Assembly (NCBI GenBank): GCA_963978895.1
Contig: OZ022238.1
Coordinates: 11,453,128 to 11,517,127, forward strand
DNA from: Erpobdella octoculata
Taxonomy: Eukaryota; Annelida; Clitellata; Hirudinida; Erpobdellidae
DNA: 64,000 bases
Direction: 5' to 3'
A model generated the notes under the pieces. It worked only from the letters and a program-made list of their open reading frames with translations, did no database searches and was not told where the DNA came from. The translations under genes were made by a program, and so were the position numbers. Positions 30,678-43,900 of the stretch are shown here, one piece after another; positions within the stretch are counted from its first letter, which is position 1; each line of letters begins with the position of its first letter.

Positions 30678-31804
30678 CCCTTTGCTGTTTTCTTTTCAAT
30701 TTTGTATTATGTAATATTATAATTAATTATTATAAATCAAAACTTTTTTAAACTAATTTTGCTTTATAACACTATAAATAATTTTGAATATGGAATAAAT
30801 TGTAACAGTTGATGATCTTGAAGATCCCAATGCAATGCAGACAAGGAACATCTTAAATGAATATGAATCATTGAAGCAAAAATACAAGGATATTGAAGCT
30901 GGAAGGGTAAGGCATTTCAGATAAGCAGAGTTCAAGAAGAAACATAGAAATTCATTAAACTGAGTTATATAAATAATCTACTCTGAGATCTTCAGTGAGA
31001 TCTTATAAGAAACAAAAGATTATTAATTATAGCTCCAATAATCATATTCATTTACTGCCAAGAACCTTATTTTGTTGTGAATGCAATTCGGAAATTGAAG
31101 TCGTAAAAGCAATATGTAAAAATATTTATTAAATATTGATTAAATATTTGTTAAACACCATGCTTGATAAATTAAAGAGAGAGTTGATGAATCAGAAAGA
31201 AGAAAATGAAAAAATCACAAAAGATTATTCAAATCTGAAAAGATCATCAGAAAGTATATTTTTTTAATTTATTGTTATAAGCATTTCGATTAATATTTTG
31301 ACACTACATCTTCTCATATTTAACAGAAATTATGGAAAGATACAAGATGTTGAACTTCCATTATAAAGAATTGAACACGACTAATCAAAAAACTACTGCT
31401 GAAAATAAGATTTTGAAAACTGATCTGAATGCAAAAACTTCTCAAAATTATTATCAACGGCAAAGACTTATTATCTTGCATAAAAAAATTAATGTTAGTA
31501 ATTTTTTTAACTTTGCCTTAGAGTTAGTGAGATTTGACTGTTGAGGTTTCACTGATTGTTTTATTAATTTAGAGGGCTTTCATATTGCATCCGGATCTCA
31601 AAGGGAATCCCGACATTATAAATGTGGAAATATCAAACAAAGATTTCTTCAAATATGTAGAAAGTGGTCTGTGACCCTTTGCTGTTTTCTTTTCAATTTT
31701 GTATTATGTAATATTATAATTAATTATTATAAATCAACTTTTTTAAACTAATTTTACTTTATAACACTATAAATAATTTTAAATATAGAATAAATTGTAA
31801 CAGT
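29824..31804 (+). repeat. Tandem duplication of the SKICH gene's 3' end
   Basis: Two units of about 987 and 994 bp (29824-30810 and 30811-31804) begin GATGATCTTGAAGATCC and end near TTGTAACAGTT. They cover exon pieces, introns, stop codon and 3' flank. Divergence is low. A shorter, older relative of the middle exons lies at 29124-29338. Confidence 0.9.
30811..31674 (+). pseudogene. Second copy of the SKICH 3' exons
   Basis: Four exon equivalents are present: 30811-30908 (DDLEDPNAMQTRN), about 31150-31253, 31327-31493 (IMERYKMLNFHYKEL) and 31573-31674 (RAFILHP ... KYVESGL, stop). The second has lost the acceptor used in copy one: TCCTTAG|GAACAG became AAATATTTG|TTAAACACC. It therefore could not be spliced in as before. 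The others keep their splice sites, so they could serve as alternative last exons; otherwise the unit is a partial pseudogene. Confidence 0.65.
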
Positions 31805-32099
31805 TGAAATAAATATAAAGATTATAAGAAAATTATATTAATTGATCTAAGTTGATGAACGTTTATTTTATTCATTTACAGGTTTAATGAATTGAAGAAT
31901 TTTCACTTCAGAATTGAAAAGATTGCAAAACATTTTAAATGTGATATTTTTAAATTTTATTTTTGTGACAGATTGATTGATTGTGTCTTTCATTTTTTTG
32001 AAATCTTAGTGTTTGGCCAATTTGGAATATTTTGAATTCTGAAAGTTGAGATTAAAAATATATCTACTCACTTTTTTATTACAAACTTTTTTATTTTAT

Positions 32100-32675
32100 T
32101 ATTAGGTTACAATCTCTGTTTGTGGCTTTCTCTGTACGCAAATCTTGCAAGTACAATTTAACCAGCTTTTTGGTTAGCTAGGAAGCTGAAACTTTCAGGA
32201 TAGCTTTATATTAGATGACAATGCATTATTCAATTAATTTCGAAATATTTTAATTAACTAAACAGATAAAAATCGTGATTTGAAATCATATTTCTTCAGC
32301 TCCAACTCAGTTCAAATGTAAATTATGAACATGAATTAAAGGCTAAATAGTCTTAAGGCACTGTTAATTGAAAAAATTTAAAAAAAAATTATTTTTTATT
32401 AAAACTTTTGAAAAACAAAATTAAATAAGTCAAAAATCACAGAAAGTTAAAGACTCTTATCCCCATGGATGGAATGATGCTGGTAATGAGAGACCTTTAC
32501 AGCTAGTCCAGTAGTATATGAATCCATTTGTGTGATTTGATTTCAATGATTTGCATTATAGGCCATTTTGCAAAATAGCCGATAACGCCTAAATGGCCAA
32601 GTCTAGTTTTCAAAAGTCATCACAGTCAAAATTGAACCTATGAACAAAAATAAAATAAAAATTAGTCCTAGAAGG
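32100..32675 (+). repeat. Dispersed repeat D, copy 2
   Basis: Matches 17290-17665 over its right two thirds. Its left part (ACTTTCAGGATAGCTTTAT, GATGACAATGCATTA) resembles Helitron C at 7410-7450. Probably an old Helitron-derived fragment without clear ends. Confidence 0.7.
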
Positions 32676-32807
32676 TTTTCGTTCACATAATTCATATATA
32701 ATTTCCAATTTTAACAAACAATAAAAAACAACAAAAACACTTGAAAAATAACAATTTTTTTATTTCTCGGCCTGATATCCTTTGTCCGGGTGTCTATTTT
32801 CCTTTTA

Positions 32808-33985
<1,178 letters not shown>

Positions 33986-34747
33986 TTGCTTAATAACCTA
34001 TTTAAAAATTTAAACAAAATTATTTTAAGTCAATTTTATCCAATTACAAGGAATCAAAAATATATGGTCAATGGAAGAAAATCTTAATCAATTAGCATTT
34101 CTGCGCAGGAATTTTTACAAACAGCTTCAACTGATAAATGTTCAATTATCATTCTTATCAACTTATTTTAAAAAACAAAATAGTTCTCACTGGTACTCAC
34201 AGTGTCGTGGTTTCGTTATTCAAAACATAGAAAGGAAATAAAAAATATCTATGAAATTTGATACCTTGTGCTGCCTGTAAATATTGTAAACAAAACATTG
34301 GCGGAAAAAATTCACATTGTCTATCAGTCGATATTAGGGTAAAATCGACGTTTTATTTTAAAATATGAGGCAGGTCTTTTATTTTTATTTTTTTTATTTA
34401 TAAACACGTCTAGTGAAAATAAAAGAGCTGGTCACATAATCACAAATAAAAATGTTCATTTTTGGAATCAAGTCATAGAATACATATTTTTAATACATAT
34501 ATTTTAGAGTTTATACTTTAATACAATATTTATTTTAGTTCCGAAATATTTAATAATGTTTTTGTGAAAAATCAATTGGAACTTAACAGTACATTACTGA
34601 AACATCTCTCCAGAATAACAAAACATATACTTTTCTTGCATGGTTGCTCAGCAGGAGGACGATTATTGTTCCACCCTCAAATTTTTGTTTGCTCATTTTC
34701 TACTGGATTCTACTTACTTCATTTTAAATGCACTTTTTTTACCTCAG
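33986..34747. other. Upstream region of ZNHIT6, first exon not found
   Basis: AT-rich. The N-terminal coding exon of the ZNHIT6 gene must lie here or further left, but no start codon with a matching donor could be chosen. Confidence 0.35.
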
Positions 34748-37036
34748 CATATCTTTGAGTGATTGCGAGTTGTGCGGAATAGCTCAATCTAAGTATCGAT
34801 GCCCTGGGTGTCAAATTAAAACATGCTCTCTGGCTTGCTCAAAGAGCCACAAAGAAGAAAGAGGTTGTTCCGGGCAGAGGGATACGACTGCTTTCATCTC
34901 CATGCACGATTTTGATGACTCAAACCTCATGAACGGTCAGTATCAACATGCAAGTTTTTACTTAGTTTTATTTAGTTACAATTTTGTGCTTATTTTTGAT
35001 AATTTCTAATTAATTTTTGTTTAATCATTTTTTTCTGAATCTTGTTTTACACATCAGATTACAGATTTCTAGAAAAGACAGAAAGAATAATCAGCAACTC
35101 TGAGAGAGTTGAGAAGAACAGGGGACACATTGTTTACAAGCCCACTTTTGTAGGATTTGTTTTGTTGTATATCTATTAATTATTGGTTAAAGTTATTATT
35201 ACTAGTGTAGTCATTACAATATTTTTAGTTATTGCTTTAACCGTTCTTTAAATTAAGAAAATCAATATGTGTTTTTCAAGCTATATTTATTGTTGTGATT
35301 CAATTTTGAAACAGCTTTGAAAAAAAACGACTATAAATATGGTGTAAAAATGAGCAGTGAATAAATAAAAAAGTTTAGTATTATATAAGGCTAAGATTCT
35401 GTTTTCATTTATTGTCAATTTTCTTGAAATTATTATAAGTATTTATGCACAGATATCTGAATAAAACTACTAGATGTACTACTTAGAGAAGCATTAGTTG
35501 GCCATGAAATCATAGTTATATTAGGACTTTTAGAACTTTTAGAAGTATGACAATAAATACATAGGCTATTGTAATCTATATATATATATAAAAGAACATG
35601 TCCTGACTGACTGATAATCAACGCCGAGCTCAAACGCCTCATCCTAGGAACGTCAAATTTGGAACTTATATTACTTTTATAGCGTAAACATCCGCTAAGA
35701 AAGGATTTTTGAAAATTTTGCTCCTGAGGGGAAAAAACTGGAAAACAAACTTTTTCTAAAACAATGTATATCTCGAAAACCAAAAATGAGGAGATTTTGA
35801 AATTTGGTATATAGATTTTTTTTGAAAAATAAAAAGATACGTGTTTCACCATTTTTTGAAAATTCGGTTTCCCGGAACTCAAATGTGGGTTGGAAAATTG
35901 GGTTATTTGGTTTTAAAGTAGCTTCTACTCAAAAACTGTTAATGCTACAGGAGTAAAAATTTGTATTTAGTTTCTACTCCAAAAATAATGAAATACGTGT
36001 TTTAGCATTTTTTGAAAATTTGGTTTCCAGGACTTCAAATGTGGGGTGGGAAATAGGGCTAATTGTCTTTTATGGTAACTGCTACTCAAAAACTGTAAAT
36101 ACCACAGATGTAAAAATTAGTATTTAGTTTCTATTCTAAAAATAAAGATATACGTGTTTTACCATTTTTTTTTTTAAATTTGGTTTCCAGGACTTCAAAT
36201 ATGGGGTGGAAAATAGGGTTACTTGGTTTTTAAAGTAACTGCTACTCAAAAACTGTAAATGCTACAAAAGTAAAATTAGTATATAGTTTCTACTCTAAAA
36301 ATAATGATATACGTATTTCACCATTTTTTGAAAATTTGGTTTCCAGGACCTCAAATGTGAAGTGGAAAAGGGTTATTTGATTTTAAAATAACTGCTACTC
36401 AAAAACTGTAAGTGCTACAGATGTGAAAATTAGTATTATGAGGTTTTGTGCCGGTTAAAAGTAGATGAGTTCAGTTTATCACCGGACGGACGGGCCAAGC
36501 CGTTATTTTAGGGTCTTCATACGGCCCTGCTTAAACCTTAAATCAAGGTGGGACGGGCCGAGATTTTTAACCAAGTATATAAACATCTTAGTGATTTTAG
36601 GGTGTTCAGACGGGCCGGGCTAAGCCTGAAGTCAAGGTGGGACGGGCCGAAGTTTTTCATCAAGTATATAGAACTTCTAGGCCTGAAAAAACGGGCCGGG
36701 TCCATATTAGACGGGCCGTGCCGGGCCAGGAATTTCGGTTTTTGAAACGGGCTGGGCCAAGTTGTCGACGGGCCGAGCCGAGACCTAAAAAATTGATCCG
36801 TGCAGTACTCTACTATGTATGCACGGTTCAAATTCTCTAATTTCATGCGAGCGAAGCCGCTACGGGCACTGCTAGTTGGTTAAATAAATTGTTTCATAAT
36901 TATGCTACAATCAACAATGCTGTATTAGGCCTCTTAAAGGATATACTTTCTAGGTTGTATCAAATTGTAGTTATATCAAGAAATCCATGTTTTTGCAGTT
37001 TCACTCTTTATTCTTTTTATTGATTTCAAAGTATTC

Positions 37037-37121
<85 letters not shown>

Positions 37122-38222
37122 TGAATTATTTGAACTTTGAATAACATTTTTTTTCTTTACAGCTACAAATTTTGGAAAAACAAACTCGGAAGCGAGGTAC
37201 CAGGCTCCTGTTGATGCCATCTGTTTTCAGAAGGCATATCTCTAACAAATCATATTTTAATATCAAGTAAGTGTTATATTGATGATGAAATATAATGTTT
37301 TGGTAGTGATGATGGTGATGGTTATGATGATTTTGTGGTTGAAAATGTTAGAAGTTGTTTCTTGTAATGATGACTAATCAGAGTAGCCGGCAGTGAGTGT
37401 ATGATCTATGATCGTGTAGTAAGAAAAATATAAAGGTCTTAATATGGTACAGTTGATGGTAATCTGTTATCTTGGTGATAATAGTTTGATGTTGATATCA
37501 TTTATTCCTTTCAAGACAGCAGATGATAGAATGGACTGTCGAATGGATATTCAACAAAGGATCTTTAAGCTGCTACCAACAGTTGGTTGATGGTTTATAT
37601 TTTTATTAATTTTTGTTTCTATCAATATTTCAAAATTAATTCCTAATTGATCAAATATAATTTGAAAGAATTTTTTATTGTAGTATATATTTTCTTATTT
37701 AAGAAGTTAACATTTTGATTTATTTCTATACTAGTTATTCAATTGATTTATTTTGATCTATTAACAGCAAGGTGTCAGAAAACAGCACTCCCCTAACGGC
37801 CTTGAAAGATTTTCTTGCTTCCAACTCGTGTGACTCAGGACTTCTGTCACAGATTTCTGAAACTGGTGAACTCCAGGATGAAGAATTAGCTTTTTACTTC
37901 TACCACGTCAAAAAGTTCAAATCTACCGTCAATAGGTGAGAATGAATAAAAAGCTTAGTTGTATGAGTGCCTTCACTTCAGCAATGTTTCCACCCTATCA
38001 GCATGCTTGACTGTGTATTCTCTTCCAACTCTTACTTCTAATGTTATACTTTCATCTTTTTCTTTTTGCAGATATGAACCAATTAAAAACAATGAACGCC
38101 TCATCCAATTATTCGCGGGAAAAGTCATTGTTGAGCATCCCACCATTCATGTTGTCCGGAAGTCCGATTTGGCAAACTTTCCTCCACAAAATTCAGTCCC
38201 TGAATCTAAAGACAGTTCTTAA
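34748..38222 (+). CDS. ZNHIT6: BCD1/ZNHIT6, box C/D snoRNP assembly factor
   Basis: Five exons join in phase: 34748-34935, 35058-35149, 37163-37266, 37768-37935, 38072-38222 (stop). They encode about 234 residues of the protein's body; the N-terminal exon is missing. The first exon holds a zf-HIT finger with the expected C-x2-C, C-x2-C, C-x3-C, H-x4-C spacing (CELCGIAQSKYRCPGC, CSLACSKSHKEERGC). After it come DYRFLEKTERI, the basic KRGTRLLLMPSVFRR segment and a C-terminal ERLIQLFAGKVIVEHPTIHVV segment, all in the order typical of ZNHIT6. The family acts in the nucleus with the R2TP complex to assemble box C/D snoRNPs. The exon 2-3 intron contains a pearl-like Helitron. Confidence 0.85.
35575..36875 (+). 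mobile_element. Pearl-like Helitron family B, copy B3
   Basis: Starts TCTATATATATATATAAAAG after A, has only a very short ACTG tract, about four ~157-bp monomers, and ends GCACTGCTAG before T. It lies in a ZNHIT6 intron, in the gene's orientation. The shortest complete copy in the window. Confidence 0.85.
37041..37118. repeat. (TA)n microsatellite
   Basis: About 39 TA units, 45 bp before the acceptor of ZNHIT6 exon 3. Confidence 0.95.
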
Positions 38223-39839
38223 TATATACATTTGCAGTTTATTATTTAACTTACAAGATTTTTTTTATAATTATTTTCTTTAATTAAATTGCTCATCTAA
38301 ATTATATTTGTTATCTGTTAATTTGAATGTTTCTTTCTATGAAATCATGACTCATATTTTTTCAATGAGCTTCTTAGAAACTAGATATTTAAGTTTAGGT
38401 GAATTCAATGATACTCATCAGTACTGTTATTATACTTGAAATCGCAATAGCGACCATTTCGTCAGTCCACAATGATAGGAGGTCTCTGAACACTTTCAAC
38501 ATGAGATGCGCTGTCACTGTGTAGCAGACTCATAAAATTCACTTCTTAATTTGTGGATTGGGTTAATGAGTGTGGCACCAGAATAAAAAGTTTGTAGTAA
38601 AAGATCACTCAAACATATGGCACCTGAGGTAGATAAATTTACCCAACAAAATCCCAACCATATCAAAAAAAGAGTGTCGGGACAAAAGTTTAATAGTTTG
38701 ATCGAAAACGACTAGGTGAATCTGTTCTAATATTCACAAGCTTTGAATGAAACTGTTGAATACGCAATGTGTGCTGTTACGTTACAACTTATAACACTTA
38801 CTACAACTGATCAAAACAACGAATAAATTCAATGAACTGTTATAGAGACTATTCTAAAAATAACCTGAGGCGATGTTTTCATGGCTACGTAAAACCATAC
38901 ACGTGTAAGTGACGTAATAATCAGGTCCGTCATGTGAATTATTATAATCAAACATGATTCACTCTCGAACCGACCTAGTTTTTGTGCTTGAAAAATACTC
39001 ATTGGTGGTTTTAAATTAGAATCTTTCATTCTACTCGCTAAAACCGACCTAGTTTTTTTAAACTCAGAACACGATTCGTCCAAATAAAACATCTGTTAAC
39101 AATCGATAAGCTCGGCCCAATGAACGAACTAGTTATTTTCAGCCATATCTTGCTATTTAACTAGGAGTGCACCTGTTTACGTCGAGTTAGCGTATAAATA
39201 GAGATGTGTCAGACTCCAAAGTCGGAGGTGAGGCCAATTAAAAAAAATCTGGCGCCATGTGTTAAAAGAATAAATTTTTACCGGATTAGAATGTTGGTGA
39301 GTGAGTTGGAAGTTGAAATCTTTACATAAAGTTTCAAAAGCGTTGTTAGCTTTTTCCATATTTTATATACAATAAAATAATATAAAGTTTGTGGATTGCA
39401 TAGCTGTTGGATATCCAGTATAAAAAAAAGTCTGCTGGTTTTTGTGGTCCTTGCTGCCTGAAAGATACAAGGTAAAACTTTTGGACTTCTAAATAATTAA
39501 AAATGATATTATAAGCTTGTGCTATTACTAAAAGCTGCAGTGATTTCTGCATACTGTTTTCCCCATCATCATAATTCAAAACATTTTGCTTTCTAATCTT
39601 TTCTGGGCATTCTAAGTCTGTATTCACGGCTATGCTTGTACAAGTGAAAATGCGTGAATCTGGGTCAACATGAAATGACTGTGACTGTATTGGATATTCT
39701 TATAAGCATATAATGACTTAATTGTACCCAGCAAATAATAATTATAGAACTGCCTGAAACCTGATTGCTCCAATTTTTCTCATCTACTGGTTTATATGAA
39801 CCAACTGGGTAACTGGTGACCCAAGTTGTAACGCATGAT
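38223..39839. other. Intergenic spacer, ZNHIT6 to bZIP gene
   Basis: No exon recognised. The octamer TGACGTAA at 38910-38917 is a consensus-like CRE/ATF site; it lies 2 kb before the first visible bZIP exon and may be chance. Confidence 0.35.
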
Positions 39840-40147
39840 CAGTGGGGGGGGCAGGGAGGGGCATCTGCCCCCGGGCACCAAAAAGCAAAAGGAAATACAA
39901 CAATTTCACCAAAGTTTAGTCATTTTTGAACACGTAAAACATGTAAAATTAAAAAATTGTATTTTTGCTCTATTTTACACAAGTGATTTTCAAACTTTTC
40001 TTGGGAAGGGGGCTCACCAAGTCCCGGATATGGCTCGGGCGCCTTCGGCTCCCTCGGTTTTGGTCGTCCAATTGGGATGACAGTAGAAGAGGGGGCTCAT
40101 TTTTTATACCTTGCCCCCGGGCGCCAGATACCCTCGCTACGCCACTG
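39840..40147. mobile_element. Small non-autonomous hAT-like element
   Basis: The right end on the minus strand is CAGTGGCGTAGCGAGGGTAT, the same terminus type as hAT transposon 3. The left end CAGTGGGGGGGGCAGGGAGG is a degraded partner followed by CTGCCCCCGGGC. No target duplication is visible. Confidence 0.6.
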
Positions 40148-40512
40148 TGGCACAGCCATGATTTTTTCTGGGGGTGGGAAAGGGGGGGTTGAACAATTTT
40201 TTGGAGGGTTGGGAAGTTTTTTTTCTGCTTCAAATCATTAGATTTTAAACTCTATCAAATAACAAACGTTTCTAAGACAGTTTAACAGGAAAGTCATTTT
40301 AGCAAAACCTTGGGAAAGCCAACTTGTTTTCAGGGCCCACAAATTTTTAGCAAAAATTTTCGAAAATCTTTTTTTTATTTATTTTTTTAAAAAAAAGGCT
40401 GATGACCGAGGAGAGGTAATCGGAAGTACTTGGCCCCAAAGATTTTTTATAGACCACTTCAGAGGGCCCGGGGGCCCACTTCACCCCCGCCCTCTCCAAA
40501 TGACGTCCCTGC
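40148..40512. mobile_element. hAT-like 3' fragment
   Basis: On the minus strand the right end reads CAGGGACGTCATTTGGAGAG and is followed by purine-rich and GGGCCCCCGGG sequence, a terminus style also present at 59837. A left terminus was not located. Low-confidence call. Confidence 0.4.
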
Positions 40513-40998
40513 CATTCAATAAAATTTGATTTCAAAAAGCATAATTATTTATTTTAAAAAAGCATAATTATTTTATTTTAAATTCAAAAACTTATACATT
40601 TTTTTAAATGTTAAGAAATTATGTGGAGCAAAACATTTAGAAAATCTTGAGGGGGAGCAAAGTTTTTTAAAGACCCAAATGTTACAAATATTTCTCCTAC
40701 TAAATTAATTTTTACACAAATAATAAACTAACTATTAAATTACAAAATCCTTAACTGTTCCTCCAAACATAGTTGATGAGTTGAACCACTTAATCCATTT
40801 TCTGGTGAAAAACTTCTAAAAAACATGTTTTGCTAAATGGTTATATTTTTTAATCTATCTTTAATCAAGGGGAGTATTAAGTTTTCATGCATTAGAAAAA
40901 AATTCTGGGAATAATTTCGGGGTTCAAATCCCAAAACTCTAGCTTAGATGTGCTATTGTGCATGAAGTCATGAAATTATAGTTTTTTTGTATTTGTAG

Positions 40999-43900
40999 GT
41001 AAGTTTAGAAAAGAAGCAGCTTACAAGTTGTCCAGACATTTAGAGATGATCAAATCACCTGATGTCTTGTCCTCCGACATAACTGTTTTCTCATATAATA
41101 TTTCTTCTTGGGCTGCTCCGTCATCCATTGAAAAAGAAATCTACTATGACCACGTAATCCCTGGAAGCGAGCTTGATGTGGCTGAAGAGATGGAGGTGGT
41201 TACAGAATCCAGTGAAAATACTTGTGAAGAAGGAAATTCTTCTATACAGCTTCCACTGACCCCTCAGCTCTTAATATTTTTTCAGCAGTTGCAGCCACAG
41301 GTGCCACTGCCAAATGCACTACAACACCAGATACCACAAACAGTTACAGACTGCATTCTCGATGAAGTTGTGACTGCAAATGAAGACAGTCAGAGTGACA
41401 ATGGTGACCCAAGCTACAGTGACTTCAATAGTATTAGCACCTTAAGTGTCTGCGATGAAGATACTAATGATCTAGAAAAAGCCATGTCGCTGGTTGATGA
41501 TTCCGATATTAAGCAAATGTTATCTTCGGCTGAGACCGGTGGGGATAGGAACTTTGACTTTGTCTTTAATTTCTGCGATGAAGTTCTTTCTGTCGGCAAC
41601 GAATGTTCATCAGTCAATAATGCCTGTTTGACAAATCCACATTTTTTTGGCTATAAAAATGATGATGCAAGATCGCTCTCATCTTCAAGCTCTGGTGTCA
41701 GTAGTCAATCCTCGCAGGTTCGACCTGGCCAAAATGGTTCATCGGTCGAAGACTCTCATAGCACAAGAAACGAGGCCTGCAGAAAGTCAGCCCGAATAGC
41801 TGATAAACGAAAGAGAAACCTTACCACAAGAAGATCTGATGAAACCAGTGATTTGGAAGGTTCAGAAAATGGTGATGATGGTGTCTTTTCAAGCTTCATA
41901 CCAAATCAAAAATATTCAAAATCTCGGTTTGGTGCCAATAAGAGAAACAGGTCAAGTGTTTTGAGCAAGAATCCGGACGAAGAATTTGTTGTCGGTAGAA
42001 AACTATTGACCTCAAAAAAGAGGAGAAAATCAAATTCGAAGCAGGTAGGAAAGGAACCTGTAAATAACAGCTTTGAGGTTCTGGTAGGTCATCACCTTAA
42101 ATTATAGATAGCTATTAAAAAATTTTGATTATAGTTAAGAGTAACTTTGCCGTTGTATGAATCTGCGACAATTGGCCTTGCGACGCTTGGGCTTAGTGAC
42201 GATTGACCCTGCGAATATTGGCCTTTGCCAATTGATTTTACAATAACTAGTAACAAATGAATTTTAATTTTCATGATTTTAGCTTTGAGGAGAAAAAAGA
42301 AAGAAATTTGGCTCAATTACATGATTGAGGAACGAGCGTTGTCAACTGAATTTGTTGACAAATGTCTATTAAGATCGCAAAAAGTTACCCATCCCAGCAG
42401 CTTAACTGCTTTAAATTGATTGATGAATAGCTGAATGGTCACAGGCATTTCGAGCCACATTTTTTAATGGCTTAAAATCTGTTTCACTGTTTCAAGACTG
42501 AAATAGCAGTAGGTTGGATATACCTAGGTATTCCCTGATGTAGATCATTATATAATTTTATTTTATCCCCTCTTTCAGATAGGCTCCCGGATTGGTTTGC
42601 ATTAAGCAAACCTGAAAATCTTTTCCACAAGTATTTTATGAATAAAGTTTTTACACCAGGAGTAAAAGTTTATTTGGATTTTGCAAAATAAATGCAAATA
42701 AAAATTATACTTAGCATATTAAGTTTTTTTATAATAGTTTATAGGCTTTTACACCAGGTGTTTTAAGACTGTATTTATTTGATGATGACTCCTGGGCCAT
42801 TTATGCTCAGCTCACAGACACCATCATCATTGTTTTTTTCAAATGAGAAAGTTTATTAGTGAGGTTTTATTAGAATTTAGCAAATTAAAGTCAGATATGT
42901 ATTTTTTAATTGTAACCTATGCTGTGCCGCCATGTCTAAAGTTTGAAACTCGCTGTTGCTAACATCAGTCTTAAAACACCTGGTGTAAAGAACTATAAAC
43001 TATTATAAAAAAATGTTGCTAAATGTATATTGCAGACATCATTACCAGTATTAAGTCATATGAGTATGTTTATTAGAGAGCAGTTTTTCAAATTTTGCAA
43101 GTTAAATGCAAATAAGTACTTTGTTGTTTTTATTGTTACCCTCGCTGTGCCGCCAATGTTTAGTGTGAATGCAAATAACTGACTGAGCAAAATTGTTAGG
43201 TGTGTAACTTGACCTCGGTGGTAACTAATAAAACTGATATAAGGCCAATCGACGCAAGGGCCAATTGACTAGGGCTAACTGTCGCAAGGCCAATTGTCGC
43301 ATAACGGTAATTATTCTAGTAAATACTTTTTATTTTAATATAAGAAAGAATTGAAACAAGAGAAAAACAGAATGGCTGCCAGAAGATGTCGCATGAAGCA
43401 GAAACTGCTGATTGACAAACTTGCAGGGGTTTGTTTCTTATTTTTTCTATAAAAAACAGAGCAAACTACATTTTGAGGGCTAGTATCATCTGAAAGCAAT
43501 TTTGATCAGCATTATAGGTTGAAAAAATTGTCAAGGTGCTGTCGAACCTGAGAGTTTTGAACTTATGCTAAAATAGTTTGACTTTGTGAATGAAAATAAG
43601 ATGTGTCATCCAGTGGCGTAGCTAGGGTCTTCTGCGCCCGGGGACAAAACACAAAATCTGCGCCCCCTACATAAAATCTGTCAAACTACATAAAATATAA
43701 TAACTGTCGTACTCAGTATTTGCATGTAGGCTACAGTTTCTGGCGCCTATATACATACATTTCAGTGTATTTAAATTTCTATATGCTTATTGCACCTTAC
43801 ATCATAATTGTATTATTCTTTCTTAGTTTTTACTATTATACTGTTTTTTTTACAATTACAAAATATTAATGAATATGATTACGTATATAATTAGATTCTT

